A stretch of DNA of 64,000 bases, from NCBI GenBank assembly GCA_964436045.1, contig CAYTBN010000034.1, forward strand, positions 6,990 to 70,989. The letters are read 5' to 3'. Below are positions 46,110-55,818 of this stretch, one piece after another. Origin of the DNA: CAYTBN01 sp964436045. Its GTDB lineage: Bacteria > Myxococcota_A > UBA796 > UBA9615 > CAYRNR01. Made by a program: the position numbers and the translations under genes. Numbering within the stretch: the stretch's first letter is position 1; every line of letters begins with the position of its first letter. Under the pieces are notes generated by a model, which saw only the letters and a list, made by a program, of their open reading frames with translations, was not told where the DNA came from and made no database searches.

Positions 46110-46859
46110 TCAGACGACGAAGGCGACGCCCTTGTAGGCGGGCTGGGCGGCGCAGAGGTCGCCGTCCACCAGCCAGTCTTCCATCTCGGCGTACGGCTCG
46201 TCTTCGAACCCACCCACCTCACAACATTCGACCATCGACTCGAGGGCTCCGGCGATCTCGGCCTCGGTGCCGTTCTCGAACAGGGCGGTGAGCCCCTCTG
46301 ACCAGTCCTGGTTCAGGTCGGCCAGGCAGGCGCAGAGGTAGTCCTTGGTGTCCTCGGAGACCTCGCTGGCGTCGAGGGTGGTCCAGAGCACCGAGCCGTC
46401 GTTCAGCCCGCACTCCAGCTCCTCGCCGTCGTCGTCGTCGTCGGCCGGCGGCAACATGTCGCAGCCGGCCGCGGCCAGCCCCAGCAAGAAGAACCCGATG
46501 GCTGCGGTCGCCGGGGCGCCCGTGGCGAACCGTCGCATCGCGGTCAGCCCGCCGGGCGTCTCGTCACCCGGCAGTGCCTCGCGCACCGACCGCAGGACGT
46601 CGTCCAGCGCAGCCGGCGAGAGCAGCTCCGCGCCCGGCGCGGGCAGCCGCCCGTCGTCCCGGGCCGCCGCGCCCATCTCCCGGAGCAGCTCGGCCAGCGG
46701 CTCCCAGAACGTCGGGTCGTCACGGCGGGCCTTGAGGCAGCCGTAGAGCGCCCCGTAGGTCTCGTCCAGCCCCGACCAGGGCTTCAGCGCCACCCCCTGG
46801 CTCGCCAGGAAGTCCCGCACCCGGTGCGTCACCGTCGGTCGAATCGCTGCCTGCTCCAT
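46110..46859 (-). CDS. Hypothetical single-pass membrane protein with Cys-rich C-terminal domain
   Basis: The 249-residue protein has a helical cytoplasmic N-terminus, one membrane helix near 118-133 (AIGFFLLGLAAAGC), an Asp-rich linker and then a Cys-containing outer domain (ECGLNDGS, YLCACLADL, VECCEVGG). No family was recognised. It stands alone between the ABC1 kinase and purC, transcribed away from purC. Confidence 0.6.
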   Translation of the reverse strand: MEQAAIRPTVTHRVRDFLASQGVALKPWSGLDETYGALYGCLKARRDDPTFWEPLAELLREMGAAARDDGRLPAPGAELLSPAALDDVLRSVREALPGDETPGGLTAMRRFATGAPATAAIGFFLLGLAAAGCDMLPPADDDDDGEELECGLNDGSVLWTTLDASEVSEDTKDYLCACLADLNQDWSEGLTALFENGTEAEIAGALESMVECCEVGGFEDEPYAEMEDWLVDGDLCAAQPAYKGVAFVV

Positions 46860-47189
46860 CTCGTCCTCCCGTCGCCTGTGCCCTGCGCGGACATCCTACC
46901 AGGGATGGACCTCCCCTCGGTAGGGCATTGCAGCTCACCCGGGTCGGCGCACTGGTACTCTGGAAGACGATGGAGAACCGACCACCCGTCGCCCCGCCCC
47001 CCACTTCTCCCCCAGACCCGTCAGCGCGATGACCTCGTCGACTGGCCGGCCCTGGCGGTAATTGGCGCTGAGCGCGAACGCCGCGGAGTGACGGCGGAGC
47101 GAAACAAGGGCTTGACGCCTCCGCCCGCCGGGGAGACTGTTCAGCGTCCGGGACCGAATCCCCAACGACCCATTCGAGGACGATTCCCC
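46860..47189. other. 330-bp intergenic region
   Basis: The gap between the divergent membrane-protein gene and purC holds no gene I can support. Open frames in it are extensions of purC without a start signal. A ribosome site (GAGGA) sits at its right end; no clear promoter or purine riboswitch fold was recognised. Confidence 0.5.
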
Positions 47190-48026
47190 ATGGCCAAGCT
47201 GAAGATCGCCGAAGGCAAGACCAAGACCATCTGGCAGGACCCCGACGACGACCTCCGCGTGCTGATCGAGGGCAAGCCCGACATCACCGCCGGTGACGGC
47301 GCCAAGCGCGATGTCATCGATGGCAAGGACGTGCTGGCCACGGCCACGACGGTCAACTGCTTCGCGTTGCTGGCGCAGGCCGGGGTCGAGTCCCATTTCG
47401 TCGACCGGGTGGACGAGCGCACGTTCCGCGCCCTCAAGCTGCAGATGCTGCCCATCGAGGTGGTGGTCCGGCGCGTCGCCACGGGCTCGTACCTCAAGCG
47501 CGACAAGGAGATCCCCGAGGGCACGGTCTTCGACGACCTGAAGGTCGAGTTCTTCTTCAAGGACGATGCACGCCACGATCCGCTGATGCTTTGGCACGAG
47601 GACGGGTACTTCGAGCTTCACCACCCCAAGAAGCCGGTGGGGCTGGAGCAATACGAGAACCTCACGCCCGACGACATCGTCGAGGGAGCCACGCGCGCCC
47701 AGCTCGAGGACGTGTGGATGCCCTACCAGAAGCAGACCGCGATCCGGGTCTTCGAGGCCCTGGAGAGGGCCTGGGCGGGCATCGGCGTGACGCTGGTGGA
47801 CTTCAAGATCGAGTTCGGCCTGCACCAGGTGGACGGCCGCACCGCGATCTTCCTCGGCGACGTGATCGACAATGACTCGTGGCGGCTGTGGCCGGGCGGC
47901 GACAAGGCGCAGCGGATGGACAAGGACAACTACCGCGAGCTCGCCGAGTCCGCCGGGTCGGCGCTGGCCGACGTCAAGAAGAAGTACGCGTGGGTCGCCG
48001 AGGCGACGGCGCAGCTCCTCGGGTGA
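47190..48026 (+). CDS. purC: Phosphoribosylaminoimidazole-succinocarboxamide synthase
   Basis: The 278-residue SAICAR synthetase joins CAIR and aspartate in purine synthesis. Signature stretches: IAEGKTKTIW at the N-terminus, VVVRRVATGSYLKRD, LVDFKIEFGL and the DNDSWRLWPGGDK block. ATG 47190 follows GAGGA and starts directly at the conserved region. Guanine deaminase lies downstream, so two purine genes are neighbours, though separated by about 200 bp. Confidence 0.93.
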   Translation: MAKLKIAEGKTKTIWQDPDDDLRVLIEGKPDITAGDGAKRDVIDGKDVLATATTVNCFALLAQAGVESHFVDRVDERTFRALKLQMLPIEVVVRRVATGSYLKRDKEIPEGTVFDDLKVEFFFKDDARHDPLMLWHEDGYFELHHPKKPVGLEQYENLTPDDIVEGATRAQLEDVWMPYQKQTAIRVFEALERAWAGIGVTLVDFKIEFGLHQVDGRTAIFLGDVIDNDSWRLWPGGDKAQRMDKDNYRELAESAGSALADVKKKYAWVAEATAQLLG

Positions 48027-48237
48027 TCCGCTCCACGCGAGTGGCTGCATGACTCCCCCGTAGCTCCAGCCGAACCCGCTACGAGCTGATTGATCCTCCC
48101 CGCGCTGAACCGCCCCGGAATTGGGGAGCAGACACGCCGTGTGTGGATCAAACTGAACAAGGCGGGGGAAGGATGCCACCCGGGGCTGCTGTCGATCAAA
48201 GAGGCTACAATGCCTCGACACAATGCGGACGGGTGAC

Positions 48238-49494
48238 ATGACCGAAACGATCAGCCGGCCCCTGCGCGGTCGTGTACTTGAGCCCCATCCCACCGAGCAT
48301 CGCCTGATGCCTCGTACCGATGTACTGATCCAGGTGGGCCCCGACGGGAAAATCGCCTCGGTGGAGGACGCGCCGCCCGAATGCGACATCCCCGAGACCT
48401 GGCCGGGGGCGGTCCTCCTACCCGGGTTCGTCGACACCCACCTACATTTCCCCCAGACACGCATCATCGGCAGCGCCAGTGGCCCCTTGCTTCCCTGGCT
48501 GGAGGGGGCGGTGTTCCCTCAAGAGGCGCTGTTCGCCGACAGAGACTACGCCGAGTCCGTGGCGACCGAGTTCTGCGACGCCATGCTCGCGCAGGGCACC
48601 ACGTCGGCTGCAGTCTTCAGCTCCAGCCACCTCGGCGCCACCGACGCCCTCTTCGAGGAACTCGCCCGCCGGGACATGCGCGTCATGGCCGGCCTGACCC
48701 TGATGAACCGGGGCGCGCCGCCGGCCCTGCTGGTTGACGTGGATCCGGCCATGGAGGCCGGCGAGGAGCTCATCCGGCGGTGGCACCACCACGGCGATGG
48801 CAGGCTCCGCGTGTGCGTCACCCCCCGCTTCGCGCTGAGCTGTGATGCGACGATGATGAGCCGTGCTGCGGACCAGGCTGCAAGGCATGGCCTGTGGGTG
48901 CAGACTCACCTCTCGGAGAACATCGAGGAGCTACGCCGGACCGCGGACGCCTTCCCCGATGCCGCCGACTACCTGGCCGTGTACGAGGACCTCGGTCTGA
49001 TGGGCGAGAAATCGATCGTGGCCCACTGCATCCACCTGTCTGACGACGAGTGGGAGCGGCTGGCCCGGCGCGATGCCGTGGTCGCCCACTGTCCGGACAG
49101 CAACTTCTTCCTCGGCAGCGGATGTATGCCCCTGGCCAAGGCTCTGGCCCTGGGAATTCGTGTCGGCCTGGGGACGGATATGGGCGCGGGTCGCACCTTC
49201 TCCATGCGGCGGGTGGCCGCCGCGGCCTACGATGCGGCCCTGTTGGCGGCCGAACCCGTCGCCCCCGAGACCCTGCTATGGCTCGCCACCCGTGGCGGTG
49301 CCATCGCCCTGGGGCAGGAGCAGAGGACCGGTTGTCTTGCTGCGGGCTTCGAGGCCGACCTGGTCGCCGTCGACGTGCCCGCGGCCACCGCCGCCGCCGA
49401 TCTCGTCGACGCGCTGCTGTTCCGACACGACAGCGGGCCAGCTCGGGCGACCATGGTCCACGGCCGGGTCCTCTGGTCCAGGACCGGTGGGTGA
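48238..49494 (+). CDS. guaD: Guanine deaminase (amidohydrolase)
   Basis: About 418 residues. The family pattern is clear: LPGFVDTHLHFPQ (metal HxH), VQTHLSENIEE, AHCIHLSDDEW, AHCPDSNFFLGSG and GTDMGAGRTFSM. The PQ after HLHF and the SNFFLGSG block favour guanine deaminase over cytosine or chlorohydrolase relatives. It converts guanine to xanthine. ATG 48223 is an alternative start. Confidence 0.87.
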   Translation: MTETISRPLRGRVLEPHPTEHRLMPRTDVLIQVGPDGKIASVEDAPPECDIPETWPGAVLLPGFVDTHLHFPQTRIIGSASGPLLPWLEGAVFPQEALFADRDYAESVATEFCDAMLAQGTTSAAVFSSSHLGATDALFEELARRDMRVMAGLTLMNRGAPPALLVDVDPAMEAGEELIRRWHHHGDGRLRVCVTPRFALSCDATMMSRAADQAARHGLWVQTHLSENIEELRRTADAFPDAADYLAVYEDLGLMGEKSIVAHCIHLSDDEWERLARRDAVVAHCPDSNFFLGSGCMPLAKALALGIRVGLGTDMGAGRTFSMRRVAAAAYDAALLAAEPVAPETLLWLATRGGAIALGQEQRTGCLAAGFEADLVAVDVPAATAAADLVDALLFRHDSGPARATMVHGRVLWSRTGG

Positions 49495-49571
49495 TTCCGC
49501 GTTTCGCCCCGGCCATTGGTTGACAAGCACCCCTTCCATCGGGGGCGGGAGCCGCGGCGGGATGGCGGGAT

Positions 49572-50147
49572 CTACGCCCCGCCGCAGCCGTCGTCCCAGC
49601 CGTTCTCGTGGCACTGGAGTTCGAGGGTCACCGTGACGGTCTCGGCGCCGCCGTCTTCCACCTCGGCGGTGACGGGATCGGACCCTGAGTAGGGCTGATC
49701 CCAGGCCTCGATGTCGGTGACCGACGCCAGCGACAGCGTCCAGGTGCCCGTGGCCACGTCCTCGATGAGGATCGGGGCGTCGTCGCAGGGGAACACCAGC
49801 TGGGGCTGCTCGACCCCGTCGAGGGTGGCGTCCAGCCACAGCTGGTCGACCCACGCCTCGGTGCAGGAGTCCGCGGTGTCGTAGAAGCCCAGGAAGATGT
49901 ACTCGATCTCCAGGGCGTAGCCCGACGCGACGGTGTCGTCGTCGTCCGCGGTGTCATCGTCGCCGCTGGTGTCGTCGTCGTCCGCGGTGTCGTCGTCGTC
50001 CGCGGTGTCGTCGTCATCGCCCGTGACGTCGTCGTCCCCGTCCGCGGGATCGTCCCCCATCCAGTCGGTGTGTTCCGGGCAGCCCGTCGCGTACAGCAGG
50101 AGGAACGCGGCGAGAACGGCGATGGTGTGCAGCGGGTCAAAACGCAT
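49572..50147 (-). CDS. Asp-linker lipoprotein of unknown function
   Basis: The 191-residue lipoprotein has lipobox LYATGCP, followed by about 45 residues of Asp/Thr repeats (DDDDTADDDDT units). A beta-rich C-terminal domain follows, with Cys in DSCTEAW, VFPCDDAP, LQCHENG and a final DDGCGGA. No family was recognised. The linker type links it to the other surface lipoproteins in this window. Confidence 0.74.
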   Translation of the reverse strand: MRFDPLHTIAVLAAFLLLYATGCPEHTDWMGDDPADGDDDVTGDDDDTADDDDTADDDDTSGDDDTADDDDTVASGYALEIEYIFLGFYDTADSCTEAWVDQLWLDATLDGVEQPQLVFPCDDAPILIEDVATGTWTLSLASVTDIEAWDQPYSGSDPVTAEVEDGGAETVTVTLELQCHENGWDDGCGGA

Positions 50148-50312
50148 GGACCTCTCCCTCGACCGTGCCCCACGGTACCCAGTCGAACCTGCCTTGACGC
50201 AAAGGGGAAACATTCCCCTCGGCATTCTGGCCTTTTTCCTGGAGTATCATCGGTCGCCCGGTGGGTCGAGGTGCCGCGCTTCCGCGAGCGAGTGGCGGAG
50301 AAAGGGAGGACG

Positions 50313-51146
50313 ATGAGTGTCGACACCGACTGGCTGGGGCTGTGGCGCGAGCTGTCGGAGCGGGCAGGTCGCCGCAGGGAGCGCCGCTGGGCGCCCGAGG
50401 CGAACGAGGACGTCTGGGCCGAGAAGGCCCGCAACTACCTGGACCAGGTGGCCCGCCGCTGGGCGAAGCCCGACTCCAGTCGGACGGCGGTCCTAAAGTC
50501 GCTGGCGCCCGGGGACACGGTGCTCGACATCGGCGCCGGCGCGGGGGCCTGGACGGCGTTTCTGGCCGGTCACGCCCGCCGGGTGACCGCCGTCGACCCC
50601 TCCCCCTCCATGCTCCGGGCGATGGCCGAACACCTGGCCGCCCAGGGGATCGACAACGTCCGCGTCGTGGAGGGCAGCTGGCAGGAGGTGGACGTGGAGC
50701 CCCACGACGTCTCCCTGTGCGCCCACGCGATGTACGGCTGGCACGACCTGGCCGGCGGGGTCCGCAAGATGGAGGCCGCCACCCGCAAGCGCTGCTTCCT
50801 GCTGATGCGGGCGCCGCTGATCGACGGCGTGATGGCCGAGGCCAGCCGCCGGATCCACGGCCACCCCCACGACAGCCCCAGCTTCGCCGTGGCCTACAAC
50901 GCCCTGTGGCAGATGGGCATCCCCGCCGACGTGCAGGTGGAGGACCGCGGCCCCTGGGGCGCCTGGTCCCACGACTCGATCGATGAGGCGCTCGCGGACG
51001 CCAAGGACCGGCTCGGGATTCCGGAGCGCGACGACCACGACGACTTCCTGCGCGACCTGCTGGAGAGCCGGCTCGAACCGCGGGACGGTCGGCTGGTGTG
51101 GCCGCCGGGGGTCCGCTCGGCGCTGGTGAGCTGGAAACCCCGGTGA
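50313..51146 (+). CDS. SAM-dependent methyltransferase
   Basis: The 277-residue class I methyltransferase has motif I VLDIGAGAGAWTAFL, then VTAVDPSPSMLRAM, VVEGSWQEV and the CAHAMYGWHDL strand. The N-terminal helical segment and the AVAYNALWQMGI insertion resemble a family found near metal or corrinoid genes, but the substrate is unknown. ATG 50313 has GGGAGGA upstream. It is transcribed alone. Confidence 0.85.
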   Translation: MSVDTDWLGLWRELSERAGRRRERRWAPEANEDVWAEKARNYLDQVARRWAKPDSSRTAVLKSLAPGDTVLDIGAGAGAWTAFLAGHARRVTAVDPSPSMLRAMAEHLAAQGIDNVRVVEGSWQEVDVEPHDVSLCAHAMYGWHDLAGGVRKMEAATRKRCFLLMRAPLIDGVMAEASRRIHGHPHDSPSFAVAYNALWQMGIPADVQVEDRGPWGAWSHDSIDEALADAKDRLGIPERDDHDDFLRDLLESRLEPRDGRLVWPPGVRSALVSWKPR

Positions 51147-51227
51147 CGAGCCGCAGCGTCGCGCTGGTCCTGCCCGATTCCCGGGAGTGAAGAAATGTAA
51201 CGCGCTGTCGGTGTAGTCTCGGTAGCC

Positions 51228-52937
51228 ATGAAGTTCCTCACCCCCCAGGTGCTGGCCATCCTGCAGCAGCGCGGCATGCGGCAAAATCTGCGTGCGCTGC
51301 TGAGCCCGCTCCTCGCGCTGTTGGGCGCGGTCGTCATCTACTCCATCGGTTTCCACCTGTTGATGGCGTGGGAGGGACAGGACCACACCTGGTTGACCGG
51401 GGTCTACTGGACCCTGACGGTGATGAGCACGCTGGGGTTCGGTGACATCACCTTCCACACCGACGCGGGCCGGGTGTTCAGCATGCTGGTGCTGGTGAGC
51501 GGCATCGTCCTGCTGATGATCGTGCTGCCGTTCAGCTTCATCCGCTATTTCTACGCGCCGTGGATCGAGGCACAGGTGCGTTACAAGGCGCCCCGATGGG
51601 CCCCGGTGGGGACCCGTGACCACGTCGTCATCTGCAACCACGACGCCATCGCCGGCGCGCTGATACCGAAGCTGGAAACCCAGGGGATCGATTACGTGTT
51701 GATCGAAGAGGAGCCGGTGGAGGCGTTGCGCTGCCATCACGATGGGCTGAAGGTCGTGACCGGCGCCACGGACAACGTGCAGACCTGGAGCAACGTCCGG
51801 GCCGAGAAGGCGGCGCTGGTGGTCGCCAACCTGAGCGACGCTGGCGGCACCAACGCCACATTGACGCTCCGGGAATACGCTCCAGACGTCCCGATCGCGG
51901 CGGTCATCGACGATACGGAGGCCCAGGACATCCTGGAGCTGTCCGGCGCCAACCACGCCTTCCCGCTGAAGCACCAGCTGGGCGAGCAGCTGGCGGCCCA
52001 TGCCGGGGCCGGCGTGGAGCGGGCCCACCGCATCGGCCACATCGACGAGCTGGTGATCGCCGAGTTCTCGGTGCGGCGGACGGAGCTGGCCGGCCGCGCG
52101 ATCCGCGACAGCGGCCTGCGCGAGGCCACAGGCCTCAACGTGGTGGCGATCCGGCACCACGGCCAGTTCCAGCCCGCCCGCCCCGATCACGTGCTGTCCC
52201 CCGACGACATGGTGGTGGTGGTGGGCGCCGAGGAGGAGCTGAAGCGCCTCGACGAGGTGTTCGTGGTGCCCGAGCCGACCCACGCCCCGATCCTGCTGAT
52301 CGGTGGCGGCCGGGTGGGGCTGGCGGCGGCGCGGAAGCTCGTGGACCAGGGGCTCGAGGTGCACGTGGTCGAGCAGGACGACGAGCTCGAGCCCGGGATC
52401 GCCGAGGTCGCCGACCAGGTGGTGATCGGCAACGCGGCGGCGCTGGACGTGATGCGCGAGGCGGGCATCGAAAACGCCCACTCGGTGCTGCTGACCACCC
52501 ACGACGACGCCACCAACATCTTCCTGACGATCTACGCCCGTCGCCTCAACCCCACCTGCCACATCGTCAGCCGGGTCACCCACGAGCGGAACCTGGAGGC
52601 GATGCATCGGGCCGGCGCCAACTTCGTGCTCTCCGAGGCCGCGCTGGGCGCCAAGCTGATGATGAGCGTGCTCCAGGGGCGCGAGCTGATGGTGATCGAC
52701 GAGAAGGTCGAGGTGTTCGTGCGGCCGCTGCCCCCGCTACTGGCGGACCTTTCGCTGGCGGACAGCCGCATCGGCTCGTTGACCGGTTTGGTGGTGATCG
52801 GCATCCAGCGGGACGGGGTGACCCACGGCACGCCGGGGGCCACCGAGCCCATCGAGGCGGGCAGCTCGCTGGTGCTCCTCGGCGCCCGCACCCAGCTCCA
52901 GCAGTTCCTGCGCCGCTTCGAGAGGCGCACGTCCTAG
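51228..52937 (+). CDS. Ligand-gated potassium channel with tandem RCK (TrkA) domains
   Basis: 569 residues. Two membrane helices flank a pore loop with selectivity filter TLGFGD (about residues 65-70). Two regulator-of-K-conductance modules follow: the first NAD-binding fold starts HVVICNHDAIAGALIP, and the second has LLIGGGRVGLAAA. Each is followed by a TrkA-C domain. The arrangement is like the GsuK/MthK class, with gating by nucleotides or ions. It shares a CTAG stop overlap with the convergent propeller gene. Confidence 0.92.
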   Translation: MKFLTPQVLAILQQRGMRQNLRALLSPLLALLGAVVIYSIGFHLLMAWEGQDHTWLTGVYWTLTVMSTLGFGDITFHTDAGRVFSMLVLVSGIVLLMIVLPFSFIRYFYAPWIEAQVRYKAPRWAPVGTRDHVVICNHDAIAGALIPKLETQGIDYVLIEEEPVEALRCHHDGLKVVTGATDNVQTWSNVRAEKAALVVANLSDAGGTNATLTLREYAPDVPIAAVIDDTEAQDILELSGANHAFPLKHQLGEQLAAHAGAGVERAHRIGHIDELVIAEFSVRRTELAGRAIRDSGLREATGLNVVAIRHHGQFQPARPDHVLSPDDMVVVVGAEEELKRLDEVFVVPEPTHAPILLIGGGRVGLAAARKLVDQGLEVHVVEQDDELEPGIAEVADQVVIGNAAALDVMREAGIENAHSVLLTTHDDATNIFLTIYARRLNPTCHIVSRVTHERNLEAMHRAGANFVLSEAALGAKLMMSVLQGRELMVIDEKVEVFVRPLPPLLADLSLADSRIGSLTGLVVIGIQRDGVTHGTPGATEPIEAGSSLVLLGARTQLQQFLRRFERRTS

Positions 52938-53797
52938 GGAGCCGGGGGGATGTCCATCCAGCAGACCTGGCGGCGGTAGGTGCGGGTGTCGTACTTGGCC
53001 GGCCAGTCCTCGATCCGCCGGTTGAAGATCGCCCGTTGGCCGTCGGGGCTGGCGTAGACGGTCTCCTCCTCGAAGTAGCCCGACGACAGCGGGGTCAGCT
53101 GGTCGGTGCGCGGATCCCACAGCACCACCTCGCGGTCGCCGGGCGCGTCGCCCTCCATCGAGGCGCGGGCGATCCCCAGCAGGCGGCCGTCGTCCAGCAG
53201 CTGCGGGGAGGTGAGGCACTCGGGCATCACCTGCTGGCTCCTGACCGCCAGCGAGCTGGCATCGACCCGCAGCAGGCGGCAGTCGTGGCCGTCCTTGTCG
53301 AGCACCACCATCTCCTCGCCGCCATCGGCGAAGGCCGCGACCATCGCGCCGCGGAGCGTCAACCGCCCGCTGCCCCGGGATCCGTCGGTATCGAACAGCG
53401 CTGCCTTGTCCTCGATCTGGCCGAGGATGCGGGTTCCGTCCGGGGTCTCGACCCAGCGGGCCCGGCGAAAACCAGGCAGGTCGATCCGCCGGCCGGACGC
53501 CAGCAGCAGACAGGGCCCCTGCTTGATCTTGACCAGCGCGCCTTCGCCTCCGGGTGCCGCCAGGATCCACGAGGTCCGCTCCCGGGGCTCGAGCAGCGCC
53601 ACGTCCCGGCGGTCGCCGCTGGCCAGCTCCACGGTGTAGATCGCCTCGGTGCGGTTGCTGCCAAAGGTCTCCACCGACGCGTACTTCCCGGTCGAGTCCA
53701 GCTTGCCGAAGTCGTAGAAGTTGGCCGACCGCAGCAGGTTATGCTCGGTTTCGGGCTCGGCGAGGTCGACGGCGAAGATGCGTTCGGGCTTCTCGGT
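52934..53797 (-). pseudogene. Beta-propeller part of the 55093 gene, downstream of an in-frame TAG
   Basis: About 287 residues in the same frame as the upstream gene, separated only by the TAG at 53800-53798. The sequence continues the blade begun before the stop (ERIFAVDLAEPETEHNLL, then KLDSTGKYASVETFGSNRTE, IYTVELASGDRR). Later blades follow (VETPDGTRILGQ, YASPDGQRAIF). No good start codon with a ribosome site is present; GTG 53674 is the only candidate and lacks one. It is probably one gene broken by a nonsense change, or a base error in the source sequence. Confidence 0.6.
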
Positions 53798-55093
53798 CTA
53801 GCCGGTCGACGGCGCCAGCGGGATCTTGAACAGGGGCCGGCGGGAGCCGTCCTGGATGATCGCCCGACCCGCCCCGTCGACGCCGATCAGCGTGTACTGG
53901 CTGCAGGGATCGCCCAGGCAGGTCGTCGGGTGGATCTCACCCTCGCGCAGGGCTGCCAGTCGCTCGGCCTCCAGTTTGCAGTAGTCGTCGTAGCCCTCGG
54001 CCACGGCCTTCCGCTCCCAGACCGCATCCTCCATCGACGCCAGCTCCCGGGCGGCGTTCATCTCCTCGACGGTGGTGCCCGTGTCGCCGGCCAGCACTGG
54101 CGCGAACGCTTCGGCCGCGAACACCTGCTCGACGACCCACGGGGTCAGCGCCGCGGCCCAGGTCTCGCCCACCCGGGACACGGCGTCCCCCGCGGTGGCC
54201 TCCTCGAAGGCGAACTCCAGGGGTTCGTGGAGGGCGGGTTCGGCCACCCCACGCCCGGTGGCGACCAGCTGGGCGCTGCAGGAGACCACCTGAAGCTGGG
54301 TCCCGGGGATCACCCCCTCGCGCTCCTGGCGGGTCGACAGGTCGACGACCACCGCGTGGGCCGCGCCCGCGGCGGCTCCCGCGCGCCGGACGTCGTCCAT
54401 CGAGGCGTCGGCCGGGAGGGTTTCCTCGGCGACCACACCGTCGAGCCCGGTCCCGTCGAGCTCCCACGCGAACGACGTTGCGAATCCCCTGTCGGCGGTC
54501 TCGTCGATCTCGCCCCGCAGCACCACGGCCACCACCATCGGATCGCCGCCGACGGTGGCCTGGATGATCAGGTAGCCGAGGAGCAGCAACACCCCGACGA
54601 CCACCACCGCCGCCAGCATGTCCATCCCCCCGGAGCTCGGGACGGTGCCCTCCAGCTCCCGTGCCAGCGCCTTGCGCGCCCGGGCGCAGCGACGGAAGGG
54701 GACGATCGCCACCGCCACCGCAGCGAAGGCCAACGGCGAGCCCGCCGCCGCCAGCAACACCGCGGGCGAGATCACCAGGTGCAAGGCGCAGACGATGAAC
54801 CAGCCGCTGGCCAGCAACGCGGTCAGCGCCGAGATCCCCAGGGCCGCCAATCCAGCCGGCCCGACGATCTTGCCCAGCCCGAACGCCGAGGCGATGGCCA
54901 GCACGCCGCACACCAGCTGCGCCGGGGGGAACAGCGACATCCAGCCCGACGGACCGACGAACAGCAGGCCCTGGATGCCCACCGTCATCATCATCATGCC
55001 CTCGAGGGCCAGGATCAGCGCCGCCACCGACACCAGCAGGTGGGGTTTGGCCTGGTCCAGCAGGGCGTCCAGTCGTCCGTCGTCGTCGGTCAT
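53798..55093 (-). CDS. Membrane protein with start of a propeller domain, interrupted by TAG
   Basis: As annotated to its stop it has 431 residues. About five membrane helices lie in the first 185 residues, then an extracytoplasmic domain containing a TolB-N-like segment (QEREGVIPGTQLQVVSCSAQ), and the first strands of a beta-propeller (YTLIGVDGAGRAIIQDGS, RRPLFKIPLA), where TAG cuts it. With the downstream segment it would be about 719 residues. The ATG overlaps the DedA gene stop (ATGA). Confidence 0.68.
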   Translation of the reverse strand: MTDDDGRLDALLDQAKPHLLVSVAALILALEGMMMMTVGIQGLLFVGPSGWMSLFPPAQLVCGVLAIASAFGLGKIVGPAGLAALGISALTALLASGWFIVCALHLVISPAVLLAAAGSPLAFAAVAVAIVPFRRCARARKALARELEGTVPSSGGMDMLAAVVVVGVLLLLGYLIIQATVGGDPMVVAVVLRGEIDETADRGFATSFAWELDGTGLDGVVAEETLPADASMDDVRRAGAAAGAAHAVVVDLSTRQEREGVIPGTQLQVVSCSAQLVATGRGVAEPALHEPLEFAFEEATAGDAVSRVGETWAAALTPWVVEQVFAAEAFAPVLAGDTGTTVEEMNAARELASMEDAVWERKAVAEGYDDYCKLEAERLAALREGEIHPTTCLGDPCSQYTLIGVDGAGRAIIQDGSRRPLFKIPLAPSTG

Positions 55094-55749
55094 TCGATCT
55101 CCACGCGGCGTTCTTCATGGGACTTTCGCGGGGCCGTGGACGACCTGGCGATCCGGCGGCGGCGCAGGATCCACCAGGCGCTGGCGACCACCACCACGCC
55201 GCCGATGACCAGCGGCGGCCACCACCGCTGGAACGCTTCGGCCTCGCGGGTGAAGCGGTCGCCCAGCTCCCGGGCGAGCAGGATCATGCCCAGGCCGAAG
55301 AGCGCCGAACCGAACAGGGTCGCCAGCGCGAAGGGGACCCAGCGCATCCGCGCCAGCGCCGCCGGGACGGTGATCATCCAGCCCACGCCGGGCACCACCC
55401 GTGCCACCAGCACCGCCCAGCCCCCCCAGCGGCCGAACCAGCGGTTCGCCCGGTCGAACATCGCCGGGCTCCTGCCCAGCCGGGTGAGCACCCGGTCCAG
55501 CCCGCCCCGGCCGTACCGTGCCAGCGCAGCGAAGACCGCGGACGAGCCGATGGTGTATCCGACCGCCCAGCAGCCCACCGCGACGGGCAACGAGATTGCG
55601 CCTTCGAGGGTCAGCCAGCCGACGATGCCGAGCACCAGCCACGCGGGTGGTTGGCCGAGCACCGCGTTGGTGGCGCCACACAGCACGACCCCGGGCGCAC
55701 CAGCAGCCTCGATCCACGCGCGCCAGATTCCGGGGTCATCGGGGGTCAT
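55090..55749 (-). CDS. DedA-family membrane protein
   Basis: The 219-residue protein matches DedA/SNARE-associated membrane proteins: an FxRxxPG-like VARVVPGVGWMITVPAALARM re-entrant region, GCWAVGYTIGSSAVFAALARYG and a C-terminal helix before a basic tail. The family is involved in lipid flipping and envelope homeostasis. It is translationally coupled to the downstream membrane/propeller gene. Confidence 0.85.
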   Translation of the reverse strand: MTPDDPGIWRAWIEAAGAPGVVLCGATNAVLGQPPAWLVLGIVGWLTLEGAISLPVAVGCWAVGYTIGSSAVFAALARYGRGGLDRVLTRLGRSPAMFDRANRWFGRWGGWAVLVARVVPGVGWMITVPAALARMRWVPFALATLFGSALFGLGMILLARELGDRFTREAEAFQRWWPPLVIGGVVVVASAWWILRRRRIARSSTAPRKSHEERRVEIE

Positions 55750-55818
55750 TCCGCGATCTTACACCCCCGTGGGCCTCGTCACTGGTAGCCTTTCACATCA
55801 GTCCATCCGGAGAACCCC

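Noticed and set aside
48206..48211. TACAAT as a -10 box for the guanine deaminase gene
   Set aside because: No acceptable -35 element lies at 16-18 bp upstream, so the match alone is not persuasive.
53798..53800. TAG as pyrrolysine codon
   Set aside because: The site is a linker in a propeller blade, not an active site, and no pyl gene is visible in the window.
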